A stretch of DNA of 6,569 bases, taken from positions 1 through 6,569 of the forward strand of contig JAISWY010000040.1 of the NCBI GenBank assembly GCA_031270925.1, written 5' to 3'. The notes under the pieces are model-generated. The model ran no database searches and was not told the origin of the DNA. It worked only from the letters and a program-made list of their open reading frames with translations. This stretch comes from Candidatus Symbiothrix sp. GTDB taxonomy: Bacteria > Bacteroidota > Bacteroidia > Bacteroidales > Azobacteroidaceae. Of the stretch, positions 1 through 6,569 are shown in pieces; position 1 is the first letter of the stretch; each line of letters opens with the position of its first letter. Made by a program: the position numbers and the translations under genes.

Positions 1-830
1 CAAGCCAACAACGCGCTTACATCGAAAATCATTTCAATCAAATGGAAGCGGCCGTCAATGCCGGTAATTATCAAAATGCAACGAACGGTTTTCGGAAGTA
101 TATTGATACGCCTTCGTTCCTGCGTCGCTTTTTGGCCGTCGAATTGTCCGGAAACACCGACAGCTATTGGAGCTATTACATTTACAAAAAACGCAACGAT
201 GATAAATTTTACTCTTCTCCGATTTGGGATTTGGATTTGGCGTTTGAAAACGACCATCGAACTTATCCTATCAATACGCGCACGGGCGATCAATGGATTT
301 ACGCCTCTACGGGCAGTACTGCTAATGGAATGCGCTCGCTGCTCAATCGCATATTGTCCGATCCGGCATTAGTGGAGGAAATGAAAAATATTTATGCCGA
401 ATATCGCGATAAACAACAGATTACGGCCGAAAGGCTTTTGCAATTTACCGATAGTCTGGCCGAAGTGCTGGATGTTTCGCAACAACTCAATTTTACTCGC
501 TGGCCGGTTATGAACGAATATGTTCACGAAAATCCGGTCATCCACGGCAGTTACGCCGCCGAAGTGGAAAATGTGAAGAATTATATTGCCGACCGGGTCG
601 CTTGGATGGATGATAAAATGAATTATACGCCTACCAAATTGCTCGACCTCGATGCTTTTACGGGAAAAAACTGCTTGCAAGTCTATTCGCTGCAAGGAAA
701 TGTAATCCGGCAACAAAACATAAGGCTATCGGAAATACCTTTGATAATGAGAGATTTGGCTTCCGGCTGTTATATCCTTCGTTATACGGGCGCCGGAAAA
801 ACTCGAACTATGAAATGGATTGTGGAATAA
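1..830 (+). CDS. CotH-family kinase-like secreted protein, 3' part only, with short T9SS-like C-terminal tail
   Basis: The reading frame is open from base 3 to the stop at 828-830 (275 visible residues). The first ATG, at 42, is only an internal Met, because coding sequence continues upstream of it to the left edge; the true start lies outside the window. The visible part carries the second half of a CotH domain: a D-x-Y-W-x-Y-Y-I-Y stretch starting at 159, then P-I-W-D-L-D-L-A-F with the two Asp codons at 228-230 and 234-236. CotH proteins are atypical kinases, known to phosphorylate spore-coat proteins in Bacillus; the W-D-x-D segment is a family hallmark near the metal site. In Bacteroidota such proteins are usually secreted, often with T9SS tails. 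The last 50 or so residues (V-Y-S-L-Q-G-N, then D-L-A-S-G-C-Y-I-L-R, ending K-W-I-V-E) match the end of a type A sorting domain, without the usual leading P-N-P strand. No signal peptide can be seen because the N-terminus is missing. The substrate is unknown. The next gene follows after 27 bp on the same strand. Confidence 0.85.
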   Translation, partial: SQQRAYIENHFNQMEAAVNAGNYQNATNGFRKYIDTPSFLRRFLAVELSGNTDSYWSYYIYKKRNDDKFYSSPIWDLDLAFENDHRTYPINTRTGDQWIYASTGSTANGMRSLLNRILSDPALVEEMKNIYAEYRDKQQITAERLLQFTDSLAEVLDVSQQLNFTRWPVMNEYVHENPVIHGSYAAEVENVKNYIADRVAWMDDKMNYTPTKLLDLDAFTGKNCLQVYSLQGNVIRQQNIRLSEIPLIMRDLASGCYILRYTGAGKTRTMKWIVE

Positions 831-857
831 TTAACAATTAATAATTAGTAATAAATA

Positions 858-3800
858 ATGAATAAATATTTTTTAGTTGCTTTGTTGGGATTATCTGTTC
901 TTAATTTGTCGGCTCAGTTAGCGCCGGAAAAACCTAAAGTGTATGTTGTTTCTAATGCTCATTTCGATTCGCAATGGAATTGGGATGTGCAGACATCCAT
1001 CAACGAATATGTGCCTAAAACTTTGGAACAAAACTTGATGCTGTTGGAAAAATATCCGGATTATATTTTTAATTTTGAAGGTGGAATCAAATATTCATGG
1101 ATGAAGGAATATTATCCTTATCTCTATGAAAAAATGAAACATTATATCAACGAAGGTCGTTGGCATGTAACCGGCAGCACTTGGGAGGCTTCCGATACGA
1201 ATATTCCTTCGCCCGAATCGTTTACCCGCAACATTCTGTACGGACAACATTTCTACCGTAACGAGTTCGGTGTATCGGGAACCGATATTTTCCTGCCCGA
1301 CTGTTTCGGTTTCGGATGGACATTGCCTACCCTCGCCGCCCATTCGGGTTTGATCGGCTTTTCGACTCAAAAACTGCAATGGCGTAACCGGCCTTTTTAC
1401 GGCAACAGCAAGATCCCGTTTGAACTTGGCCTTTGGCAAGGTGTGGACGGATCGCGTATTTTCTTGGCCGCCGATGGACACAGCTACGGTATGCGGTGGC
1501 GCGACGAAGATTTGAGCGATAGCCCATATCTGCAAAAACTACTTTCCAACAGTCCGCTGAATGTGTTGTATCATTATTACGGCACCGGCGATACGGGCGG
1601 CGCTCCGACTATCGAATCGGTGCGTGCCGTGGAAAAAAGCGTGAACGGAAACGGTAAACTGCAAATTATTAGCGCTACATCCGACCAACTATACAAAGAT
1701 TATCTGCCTTTCGACCAACACCCCGAATTGCCCGTTTTCGACGGCGAATTATTGATGGATGTGCATGGAACCGGCTGCTATACCTCGCAGGCCGCAATGA
1801 AGCTCTTCAATCGTCGCAACGAACAATTGGCCGATGCAGCCGAACGAAGCGCCGTTGTCGCCGATTGGCTGGGCGGTTTGGCGTATCCGAAACAAAACCT
1901 CAACGAAGCGTGGAAACGTTTCCTCTGGCATCAATTTCACGATGATTTGACAGGCACGAGTATTCCCCGCGCTTACGAATTTTCGTGGAATGACGAATTG
2001 CTTTCGCTCAAACAGTTTTCCAATGTGCTGACGAGTTCGGTCGGCGCCGCTTCCCGCGCTTTGGATACCCAAGTGAAAGGACAGCCGCTGGTTATCTACA
2101 ATCCCTTGGCTTATCCGGTTTCCGAAACCGTGGAATTGTTGTTGAACGATGATAAAGTACAGGTTTACAACGAAAAAAACGAAAAAGTTCCCGTTCAAAC
2201 CGCATTCGATATACGGGGAAATAAACGCTTGTTGATCGCCGTTTCGGTTCCCGCCTGCGGTTATGTGGTCTATGATATTCGCAGTGCAAAACCGGCGAAA
2301 GATTTTGTAAGTCAGGCGAATAAAAACGAAATCGAAAACAGCGTGTATCGTGTGCGTTTGAATGAAAACGGCGACATCGCTTCGATATGGGACAAACGTT
2401 ACAATAAAGAATTGGTTAAAGCGGGCGAAACGCTTCGCTTGGCTTTGTTTACCGAAAATCCATCGACCCGCTGGCCGGCTTGGGAAATCATGAAAACCGT
2501 TATCGACAGTCGCCCCGTTGCAGTTACCGACGATGTGAAAATTGCCTTGATAGAACAAGGCGCTCTCCGTTCTACGCTTTGTGTCGAACGCCGCTACAAC
2601 AATTCGTCCTTCAAACAATACATCCGTTTGAATGAAGGTGAACAGGCCGACCGCATCGACATTGTGAACGAAATCGATTGGCAAACTACCAATGCCTTGC
2701 TCAAAGCCGAGTTTCCGCTGTCGGTTTCCAACGAAAAAGCGACTTACGATTTGGGCGTCGGCGCTGTGGAACGCGGCAACAACACGCCAACCCAATACGA
2801 AGTGTATGCACAAAACTGGGCGGATTTGACCGACGCCAATCAATCTTACGGCGTTTCCATCCTCAACGATTGCAAATACGGTTGGGATAAGCCGAACAAT
2901 AATACTTTGCGTTTAACGCTTTTGCATACGCCGAAAACCGCCGGACATTACAGCTATCAAAGCAAACAGGATTTCGGAAAACATGTGTTTACTTATTCGA
3001 TTGTGGGACATGCGGGCGATTACCGTTCGGCCGGCATCGTGAAAAAAGCGGAAATATTGAACCAGCCTGTTAAGGCATTTGTAGCCGAAAAACAAAAAGG
3101 CGACTTGGGTAAATCGTTTTCTTTCTTGCAGATAGATAACGAAAACGTGTTGTTGAAGAGTTTGAAACAAGCCGAAAATTCCGACGAATACATTGTCCGT
3201 TTTTACGAAACAAGCGGAAAAAGCAAGCAATCGGTTTCGATTTCGTTTGCCGGAAATCTTGTATCGGCCAAAGAAACCACCGGCGTGGAAGACGAAATTA
3301 CCGGCGCCGATTTTACCGGCAATCGCTTGTTGTTCGACATCCCGGCGTTTGGAATCAAAACATTCAAAATCAAATTGGCTGCTCCTGCCGGAAAATTGCA
3401 ACAACCTTTTTGTCAAGCGCTTGAATTACCATATCATTCAAAAGCGGCTTCTTACGATGCGTTTCGTAAAGAAGTGAATTTCGATGGTAAAGGCAATTCA
3501 TTTGCTGCCGAATTACTGCCTAAAACAGTGTTGTTCAATGGAATAGAATTTCAATTGGCCGGCGGCGACGAGCCGAATATCATAAAATGCCATCGCGATA
3601 CCATCCATTTACCACAAGGCGATTTCAACCGTTTGTACTTGTTGGCAACGGCGGCGCAAAACGATGCACGGGTCGATTTTATAATCGACAAGCAGGCCAC
3701 CCAAGCCTTGATTCCGTATTACGGAGGTTTTATCGGTCAATGGGGGCATATCAATCATACCGAAAGTTTCTTGACGACGACCGATGTGGCTTTCGTCGGT

Positions 3801-4451
3801 ACGCATAAACATAATATGTTATATAACAAGAACTTACCTTACGAATACACTTATCTTTATGTGATTGCCTTAGATGTTCCCAAAAATGCTCGCCGGTTGA
3901 TTTTACCCGAAAATCAGCAAATCGCCATCTTTGCTGCTACATTGAGCAACGATGCGAATAACAACATTCGTCCTGTAACCGATTTATTACAAGTCTATTT
4001 GCCGGAAAAAGAAGCGAACGACGGCGGATTTTTCAAAAATAACCTCTTGTTACGTAAGTCAGTAACGGAGAAATCGGGAGAAATCAACGAGCGGGAACAG
4101 GCGAATTTTGCTATTGATTCGGAATTGACCACCAAATGGTGCGATATAAGCGACGTTTATCCGAAATACATGACTGTCGATTTGGGCGAGGAAAAGAACA
4201 TTCGCGGTTGGTCGGTTTTTCACGCGGGTTTGGAGCTAACATCTTACATTACCAAGGAATACAGTTTGCAAATCAAGAGCAACGAGGGCGACGAATGGAA
4301 AACGGTCGATACGGTTTTCGACAACAAACACTTGGAAACCGACCGTTTATTGCAGCATCCCGAAACAGCGCGCTTTGTCCGTTTGAACATTACCAAGCCC
4401 GATCAGGACGAAGGGACTACGGTTCGGATTTATGATTTTCAAGTGTATTGA
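858..4451 (+). CDS. Secreted alpha-mannosidase, glycoside hydrolase family 38, with C-terminal F5/8 type C (discoidin) module
   Basis: This 1197-residue protein should hydrolyse alpha-mannosidic bonds in glycans. Residues 1-19 form a Sec signal peptide (Lys, hydrophobic core, then L-S-A before Gln20); there is no lipobox Cys, so it is probably periplasmic or released. The GH38 catalytic domain starts near residue 27 with N-A-H-F-D-S-Q-W-N-W, giving zinc ligands H35 and D37. L-P-D-C-F-G-F-G-W carries D148, the expected nucleophile and third ligand. Q-F-H-D-D-L-T-G-T-S-I carries H361, the fourth ligand. The G-E-L...H-G-T-G-C-Y-T-S stretch at 296-310 is also typical of the family. A beta-rich mannosidase C-terminal region spans about 410-850. 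A further beta domain (about 855-1040, with F-D-G-K-G-N-S and L-P-Q-G motifs) resembles domains appended to other Bacteroidota glycosidases. The F5/8 type C module (about 1062-1197) has A-I-D-S, W1094-C1095 and V-D-L-G at 1107-1110. It is longer than many bacterial GH38 enzymes because of these two additions. There is no T9SS tail. The ATG at 858 is chosen because it opens the signal peptide. Linkage specificity cannot be read from the sequence. Confidence 0.95.
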   Translation: MNKYFLVALLGLSVLNLSAQLAPEKPKVYVVSNAHFDSQWNWDVQTSINEYVPKTLEQNLMLLEKYPDYIFNFEGGIKYSWMKEYYPYLYEKMKHYINEGRWHVTGSTWEASDTNIPSPESFTRNILYGQHFYRNEFGVSGTDIFLPDCFGFGWTLPTLAAHSGLIGFSTQKLQWRNRPFYGNSKIPFELGLWQGVDGSRIFLAADGHSYGMRWRDEDLSDSPYLQKLLSNSPLNVLYHYYGTGDTGGAPTIESVRAVEKSVNGNGKLQIISATSDQLYKDYLPFDQHPELPVFDGELLMDVHGTGCYTSQAAMKLFNRRNEQLADAAERSAVVADWLGGLAYPKQNLNEAWKRFLWHQFHDDLTGTSIPRAYEFSWNDELLSLKQFSNVLTSSVGAASRALDTQVKGQPLVIYNPLAYPVSETVELLLNDDKVQVYNEKNEKVPVQTAFDIRGNKRLLIAVSVPACGYVVYDIRSAKPAKDFVSQANKNEIENSVYRVRLNENGDIASIWDKRYNKELVKAGETLRLALFTENPSTRWPAWEIMKTVIDSRPVAVTDDVKIALIEQGALRSTLCVERRYNNSSFKQYIRLNEGEQADRIDIVNEIDWQTTNALLKAEFPLSVSNEKATYDLGVGAVERGNNTPTQYEVYAQNWADLTDANQSYGVSILNDCKYGWDKPNNNTLRLTLLHTPKTAGHYSYQSKQDFGKHVFTYSIVGHAGDYRSAGIVKKAEILNQPVKAFVAEKQKGDLGKSFSFLQIDNENVLLKSLKQAENSDEYIVRFYETSGKSKQSVSISFAGNLVSAKETTGVEDEITGADFTGNRLLFDIPAFGIKTFKIKLAAPAGKLQQPFCQALELPYHSKAASYDAFRKEVNFDGKGNSFAAELLPKTVLFNGIEFQLAGGDEPNIIKCHRDTIHLPQGDFNRLYLLATAAQNDARVDFIIDKQATQALIPYYGGFIGQWGHINHTESFLTTTDVAFVGTHKHNMLYNKNLPYEYTYLYVIALDVPKNARRLILPENQQIAIFAATLSNDANNNIRPVTDLLQVYLPEKEANDGGFFKNNLLLRKSVTEKSGEINEREQANFAIDSELTTKWCDISDVYPKYMTVDLGEEKNIRGWSVFHAGLELTSYITKEYSLQIKSNEGDEWKTVDTVFDNKHLETDRLLQHPETARFVRLNITKPDQDEGTTVRIYDFQVY

Positions 4452-4467
4452 GGACGTTTTATAATAC

Positions 4468-4484
4468 AACTCACTGTATGAGTT
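4468..4484. terminator. Small hairpin in the convergent gap, possible weak bidirectional terminator
   Basis: AACTCA (4468-4473) pairs perfectly with TGAGTT (4479-4484) around the 5-nt loop CTGTA. It sits in the 32-bp gap between the stops of the mannosidase and gpmI, and its last base overlaps the gpmI stop codon. The stem is only 6 bp, poor in G/C, and lacks a real T-run on either strand, so it is a weak candidate. Its position between convergent genes is the main argument for a role in ending transcription. Confidence 0.3.
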
Positions 4485-6010
4485 TAGCTTATCAAATTAT
4501 GTCCCGTCATTTCCACCGGCTGCGGCAATCCCAGAATATACAAGATACTGGGCGCTACATCGGCTAATTTCCCGTTTTCCGTTTTTGCATCGGCATTTTC
4601 CGAAACGAAAATAAACGGAACCGGATTCAGCGAATGGGCGGTGTTAGGCGAGTTGTCGTCGTTCAGAGCATAATCGGCGTTGCCGTGGTCGGCAATAATG
4701 ATCGACTCGTAACCATTGGCTTTTGCCGCTTCGATGGTGTCTTTCAGGCAGGCATCGACGGCAACAACCGCTTTTTCGATGGCTCCATACACGCCGGTAT
4801 GTCCTACCATGTCGCCGTTTGCATAATTGACCACTATAAAATCGAATTGTTTAGAATTTATTGCATTTACCAATTGATTTTTTACTTCGTAGGCCGACAT
4901 TTCGGGTTGCAAGTCGTAAGTAGCTACTTTGGGCGACGGTACCAAAATGCGTTCTTCCCCTTCGAAAGGAGCTTCGCGGCCGCCGTTGAAAAAGAAAGTT
5001 ACGTGTGCGTATTTTTCCGTTTCGGCAATGTGCAACTGTGTCATTTTCAGGGAAGAAAGATATTCGCCCAAGGTGTTTTCCACATTGTCTTTGTCGAAAA
5101 TCACCTGTACGTTTTTGAAGGTCGGGTCGTAAGGAGTCATCGTGAAATATTGCAAATTCGGGATGGAAAACATAGCTTGTTCGGGCATATCCTGTTGCGA
5201 AAGCGCAGCGGTCAATTCTTTGGCGCGGTCGTTGCGATAGTTGAAGAAAATAACCACATCGCCGTCTTCAATAGTAGCGACGGGTTTGCCGTTTTCGATA
5301 CAGACAATCGGTTTGATAAATTCGTCGGTAACGCCTTCGGAATAGGATTTTTCGACGGCAGCGACCGGATTTTCCGTTTGTGTTCCGATGCCTGAAACCA
5401 GCAAATCGTAGGCTTCTTTTACTCGTTCCCAGCGTTTATCGCGATCCATGGCGTAATAACGGCCAACGATGGACGCGATTTTTCCCGTAGTTTTTTTCAA
5501 ATGATCTTCGAGTTCATGGATAAAGCCGGCGCCGCTTTTGGGGTCGGTATCGCGGCCGTCCATGAAACAGTGAACAAAAGTATTTTCGATGCAATATAAT
5601 TTGCTGATTTCCGTCAATTTAAATAGATGTTCGAGCGAACTGTGAACGCCGCCGTTGGAAACCAAACCCATCAAATGGATTTTTTTCTTATTTTCTTTGG
5701 CGTAGGCGTATGCTTTTTTGATGGCCTCGTTTTCCAGAATCGTGTTGGTGCGGGCGGCGATATTGATTTTAACCAAATCTTGGTAAACCACACGTCCTGC
5801 GCCGATATTCAAGTGGCCGACTTCGGAATTTCCCATTTGTCCATCGGGTAAGCCCACATTTTCGCCCGATGCCTGCAATTGCGAATAAGGATAATTTTTC
5901 AACAGATAATCCCAATAAGGAGTTGGGGTAGAGTAGATTACATCTCGTTTGGTGTGGTCGCCGAAGCCCCAACCGTCCAGAATGACTAATAGCGCTTTTT
6001 TATTTGCCAT
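4484..6010 (-). CDS. gpmI: 2,3-bisphosphoglycerate-independent phosphoglycerate mutase
   Basis: This cytosolic enzyme interconverts 3-phosphoglycerate and 2-phosphoglycerate in glycolysis and gluconeogenesis, using two Mn(II) ions and a phosphoserine intermediate. The 508 residues match the usual length of about 510. All catalytic landmarks are visible: L-D-G-W-G with D12; M-G-N-S-E-V-G-H with the phospho-accepting S62; G-G-V-H-S with H123; M-D-G-R-D at 150-154; G-R-Y-Y-A-M-D-R-D and Y-R-N-D-R substrate-binding arginines; G-D-M-V-G-H with D400 and H404; A-D-H-G-N with D441 and H442; and N-T-A-H-S with H459. These correspond to the two metal sites known from the Bacillus stearothermophilus enzyme (D403/H407/H462 and D12/S62/D444/H445). 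The start is the ATG at 6008-6010, which places the N-terminus right before the conserved first strand; the leader is A/T-rich without Shine-Dalgarno. The gene converges on the mannosidase and has its own promoter box at 6053-6060. Nothing is missing or broken. Confidence 0.98.
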   Translation of the reverse strand: MANKKALLVILDGWGFGDHTKRDVIYSTPTPYWDYLLKNYPYSQLQASGENVGLPDGQMGNSEVGHLNIGAGRVVYQDLVKINIAARTNTILENEAIKKAYAYAKENKKKIHLMGLVSNGGVHSSLEHLFKLTEISKLYCIENTFVHCFMDGRDTDPKSGAGFIHELEDHLKKTTGKIASIVGRYYAMDRDKRWERVKEAYDLLVSGIGTQTENPVAAVEKSYSEGVTDEFIKPIVCIENGKPVATIEDGDVVIFFNYRNDRAKELTAALSQQDMPEQAMFSIPNLQYFTMTPYDPTFKNVQVIFDKDNVENTLGEYLSSLKMTQLHIAETEKYAHVTFFFNGGREAPFEGEERILVPSPKVATYDLQPEMSAYEVKNQLVNAINSKQFDFIVVNYANGDMVGHTGVYGAIEKAVVAVDACLKDTIEAAKANGYESIIIADHGNADYALNDDNSPNTAHSLNPVPFIFVSENADAKTENGKLADVAPSILYILGLPQPVEMTGHNLIS

Positions 6011-6052
6011 AATTATTTTGTTGTTTTATTTTGTTGATTATTAAAAATCGTG

Positions 6053-6060
6053 CAAAGGTA
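6053..6060 (-). promoter_or_regulatory. Probable gpmI promoter, Bacteroidota -7 box
   Basis: Read on the minus strand these bases are TACCTTTG, followed by CA, an exact match to the Bacteroidota -7 consensus TAnnTTTG. It lies 42 bases upstream of the gpmI ATG, which leaves a leader of about 35 nt that is A/T-rich, as is common in this phylum. I do not find a good -33 TTTG at the usual 19-21 bp spacing; only T-rich sequence is there. The -7 match and the position are convincing, the upstream element is not. Confidence 0.65.
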
Positions 6061-6123
6061 ATGAAAAATGTTAATCCGGCGCGCTAAAAATTGTTAATCG
6101 TTTGTCAAATGCTTATTTATGTT

Positions 6124-6239
6124 GAGTTACCTGCAAACCCCAGTGTTTAGCAGAGGAGACAGACCGCAGGTCTGAATGTTAATAACCCCCAATGAAGCGA
6201 AGCGATTGGGGGTGCGAGGAATAACCACACTCCCCAAGG
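6124..6239 (+). repeat. Structured intergenic repeat, copy 1 (forward, outer)
   Basis: This is the left-most copy of the array. In order it has an AACCCCAGTGTTTAGCAGAG lead (6136-6155), hairpin A (6160-6174: CAGACC, loop GCA, GGTCTG), the spacer AATGTTAATAA (6175-6185), hairpin B (6186-6212: CCCCCAAT, loop GAAGCGAAGCG, ATTGGGGG), then a tail with GAATAACCACACTCCCC (6219-6235). The A-spacer-B core is identical to that of copy 3 and differs from copy 2 by one base. Unlike copies 2 and 3 it lacks the CAACCC hairpin after the tail. The left boundary is approximate, set by loss of similarity before GTTACCTGCAAACCCC. Confidence 0.9.
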
Positions 6240-6391
6240 CTCAGTTGCAACCCCCAGTGTTTAGCAGAGGCTACAGACCGCATGTCTGAATGTTAATAAC
6301 CCCCAATGAAGCGAAGCGATTGGGGGATAGAGGGATAGAGAAATAACCACTCTCCCCTCAACCCCGAAGTGGGTTGAATATATCTATTAAC
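6240..6391 (+). repeat. Structured intergenic repeat, copy 2 (forward, inner)
   Basis: The core begins 114 bp after that of copy 1. The lead CCCAGTGTTTAGCAGAGG (6253-6270) matches copy 1. Hairpin A (6274-6288) has a G-to-T change at 6283, which shortens its stem from 6 to 5 bp. The spacer (6289-6299) and hairpin B (6300-6326) are unchanged. The tail contains a short local duplication (GATAGAGG then GATAGAGA, 6326-6341), then AAATAACCACTCTCCCC. It ends in hairpin C arm 1 (6356-6381). The right boundary is taken as the dyad centre shared with copy 3. Confidence 0.9.
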
Positions 6392-6424
6392 AAGTTGATG
6401 GATATTCAACCCTTCGGGTTGAGG
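6356..6424. repeat. Nested inverted repeat at the centre of the array (hairpin C pair)
   Basis: Arm 1 (6356-6381) and arm 2 (6402-6424) are near reverse complements of each other: both read CCTCAACCC, a short variable part, then GGGTTGAATAT. Each arm is also a hairpin by itself: TCAACCC/GGGTTGA with loop CGAAGT in arm 1 and loop TTC in arm 2. The 20-nt centre (6382-6401) is A/T-rich and unpaired. The region can therefore fold as one long stem or as two small hairpins. The two arms differ only in loop and loop-flanking bases, so the paired bases have been kept. Confidence 0.85.
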
Positions 6425-6530
6425 AGGTCGATGTATTTCTCGCGCACCCCCCAATCGCTTCGCTTCATTGGGGGTTATTAACATTCAGACCTGCGGTCTG
6501 TCGCTTCTACTAAACACAGAGTTTTGCAAC
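6392..6530 (-). repeat. Structured intergenic repeat, copy 3 (reverse, inner)
   Basis: Reading the minus strand from 6530 gives GTTGCAAAACTCTGTGTTTA, hairpin A (6500-6486, CAGACC/GCA/GGTCTG), the same 11-nt spacer (6485-6475), hairpin B (6474-6448, identical to copies 1 and 2), a tail with GAGAAATACATCGACCTC, and hairpin C arm 2 (6424-6402). The core is base-for-base the same as in copy 1. The tail and lead have diverged more than the core, which suggests the hairpins are the preserved part. Confidence 0.9.
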
Positions 6531-6569
6531 AGAGCCGATGTATTTCTCTCACCCCCAATCGCTTCGCTT
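6531..6569 (-). repeat. Structured intergenic repeat, copy 4 (reverse, outer), cut by the window edge
   Basis: The last bases contain CCCCCAAT and ten of the eleven hairpin-B loop bases (6552-6569) in the reverse orientation, preceded by GATGTATTTCTC (6537-6548). That tail also occurs in copy 3 (6430-6441). The copy 3/copy 4 junction reads GGCTCTGTTGCAA on the minus strand, matching GGCTCAGTTGCAA at the copy 1/copy 2 junction (6238-6250). The rest of the copy, including hairpin A, should lie just beyond the window. Confidence 0.8.

Noticed and set aside
831..857. Separate promoter for the mannosidase gene
   Set aside because: The 27-bp A/T-rich gap contains no TAnnTTTG box and is too short for a promoter plus leader. 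A promoter inside the upstream gene cannot be excluded.
1749..2843. 364-codon frame on the minus strand inside the mannosidase gene
   Set aside because: It lies entirely antisense to a well-supported GH38 coding region with intact motifs, has no recognisable domain, and is best explained by codon bias of the sense gene.
4634..5395. 253-codon plus-strand frame opposite gpmI
   Set aside because: It is antisense to the catalytic core of gpmI and its translation shows no family features; a shadow frame.
6061..6123. Gene or regulatory element between the gpmI promoter box and the repeat array
   Set aside because: I find no convincing reading frame, TAnnTTTG box in either direction with a fitting TTTG, or strong hairpin. 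TTTGTCAAAT at 6101-6110 is a short near-palindrome that could be chance.
6293..6484. 63-codon minus-strand reading frame within the repeat array
   Set aside because: It starts just outside hairpin B of copy 3 and ends just outside hairpin B of copy 2, so both ends are encoded by the palindrome. It has no homology I recognise and no promoter or leader; it is a by-product of the repeats and may be wrongly annotated in many copies.
6124..6569. CRISPR array
   Set aside because: The repeats are long, hairpin-rich, spaced unevenly and occur in both orientations, and there are no unique spacers of constant size and no cas genes.

Overview
The window looks like chromosomal DNA from a Bacteroidota bacterium, most likely of the order Bacteroidales. 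Four things point there. The phosphoglycerate mutase has the compact sequence style of that group. The first gene ends in a type IX secretion (T9SS) style tail. The alpha-mannosidase has a signal peptide cut just before Gln. Upstream of gpmI there is a TACCTTTG box, matching the Bacteroidota -7 promoter consensus TAnnTTTG. None of the three start codons has a clear Shine-Dalgarno sequence; their leaders are A/T-rich. I cannot name the genus.

Layout from left to right: (1) the 3' part of a CotH-family secreted kinase-like protein gene, plus strand, cut by the left edge (1-830). (2) 27 bp later, on the same strand, a 1197-residue secreted glycoside hydrolase family 38 alpha-mannosidase with extra C-terminal beta domains ending in an F5/8 type C (discoidin/CBM32-like) module (858-4451). 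(3) A 32-bp convergent gap holding one small, weak hairpin. (4) On the minus strand, gpmI, the cofactor-independent phosphoglycerate mutase (4484-6010), with its own promoter box at 6053-6060. (5) About 445 bp without any believable gene (6124-6569), filled by a structured repeat array: two forward and two reverse copies of a roughly 105-150 bp unit, arranged around a nested palindrome near 6390. The right-most copy is cut by the window edge.

The CotH-like gene and the mannosidase are probably co-transcribed because the gap is too short for a normal promoter, but a functional link is only inferred. The mannosidase would remove alpha-mannose residues from glycans in the periplasm or at the surface, and its terminal module could hold it on a carbohydrate. 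gpmI is a housekeeping glycolysis/gluconeogenesis gene that transcribes toward them and appears unrelated.

The part that deserves attention is the repeat array upstream of gpmI. Each unit carries two perfect or near-perfect hairpins joined by an invariant 11-nt spacer, and the loop of the larger hairpin contains GCGAAGC, a heptamer known to form an exceptionally stable DNA mini-hairpin. The two inner units add a third hairpin and face each other. This looks like a REP/BIME- or MITE-like intergenic element family. I see no transposase or other protein of such a system in the window.
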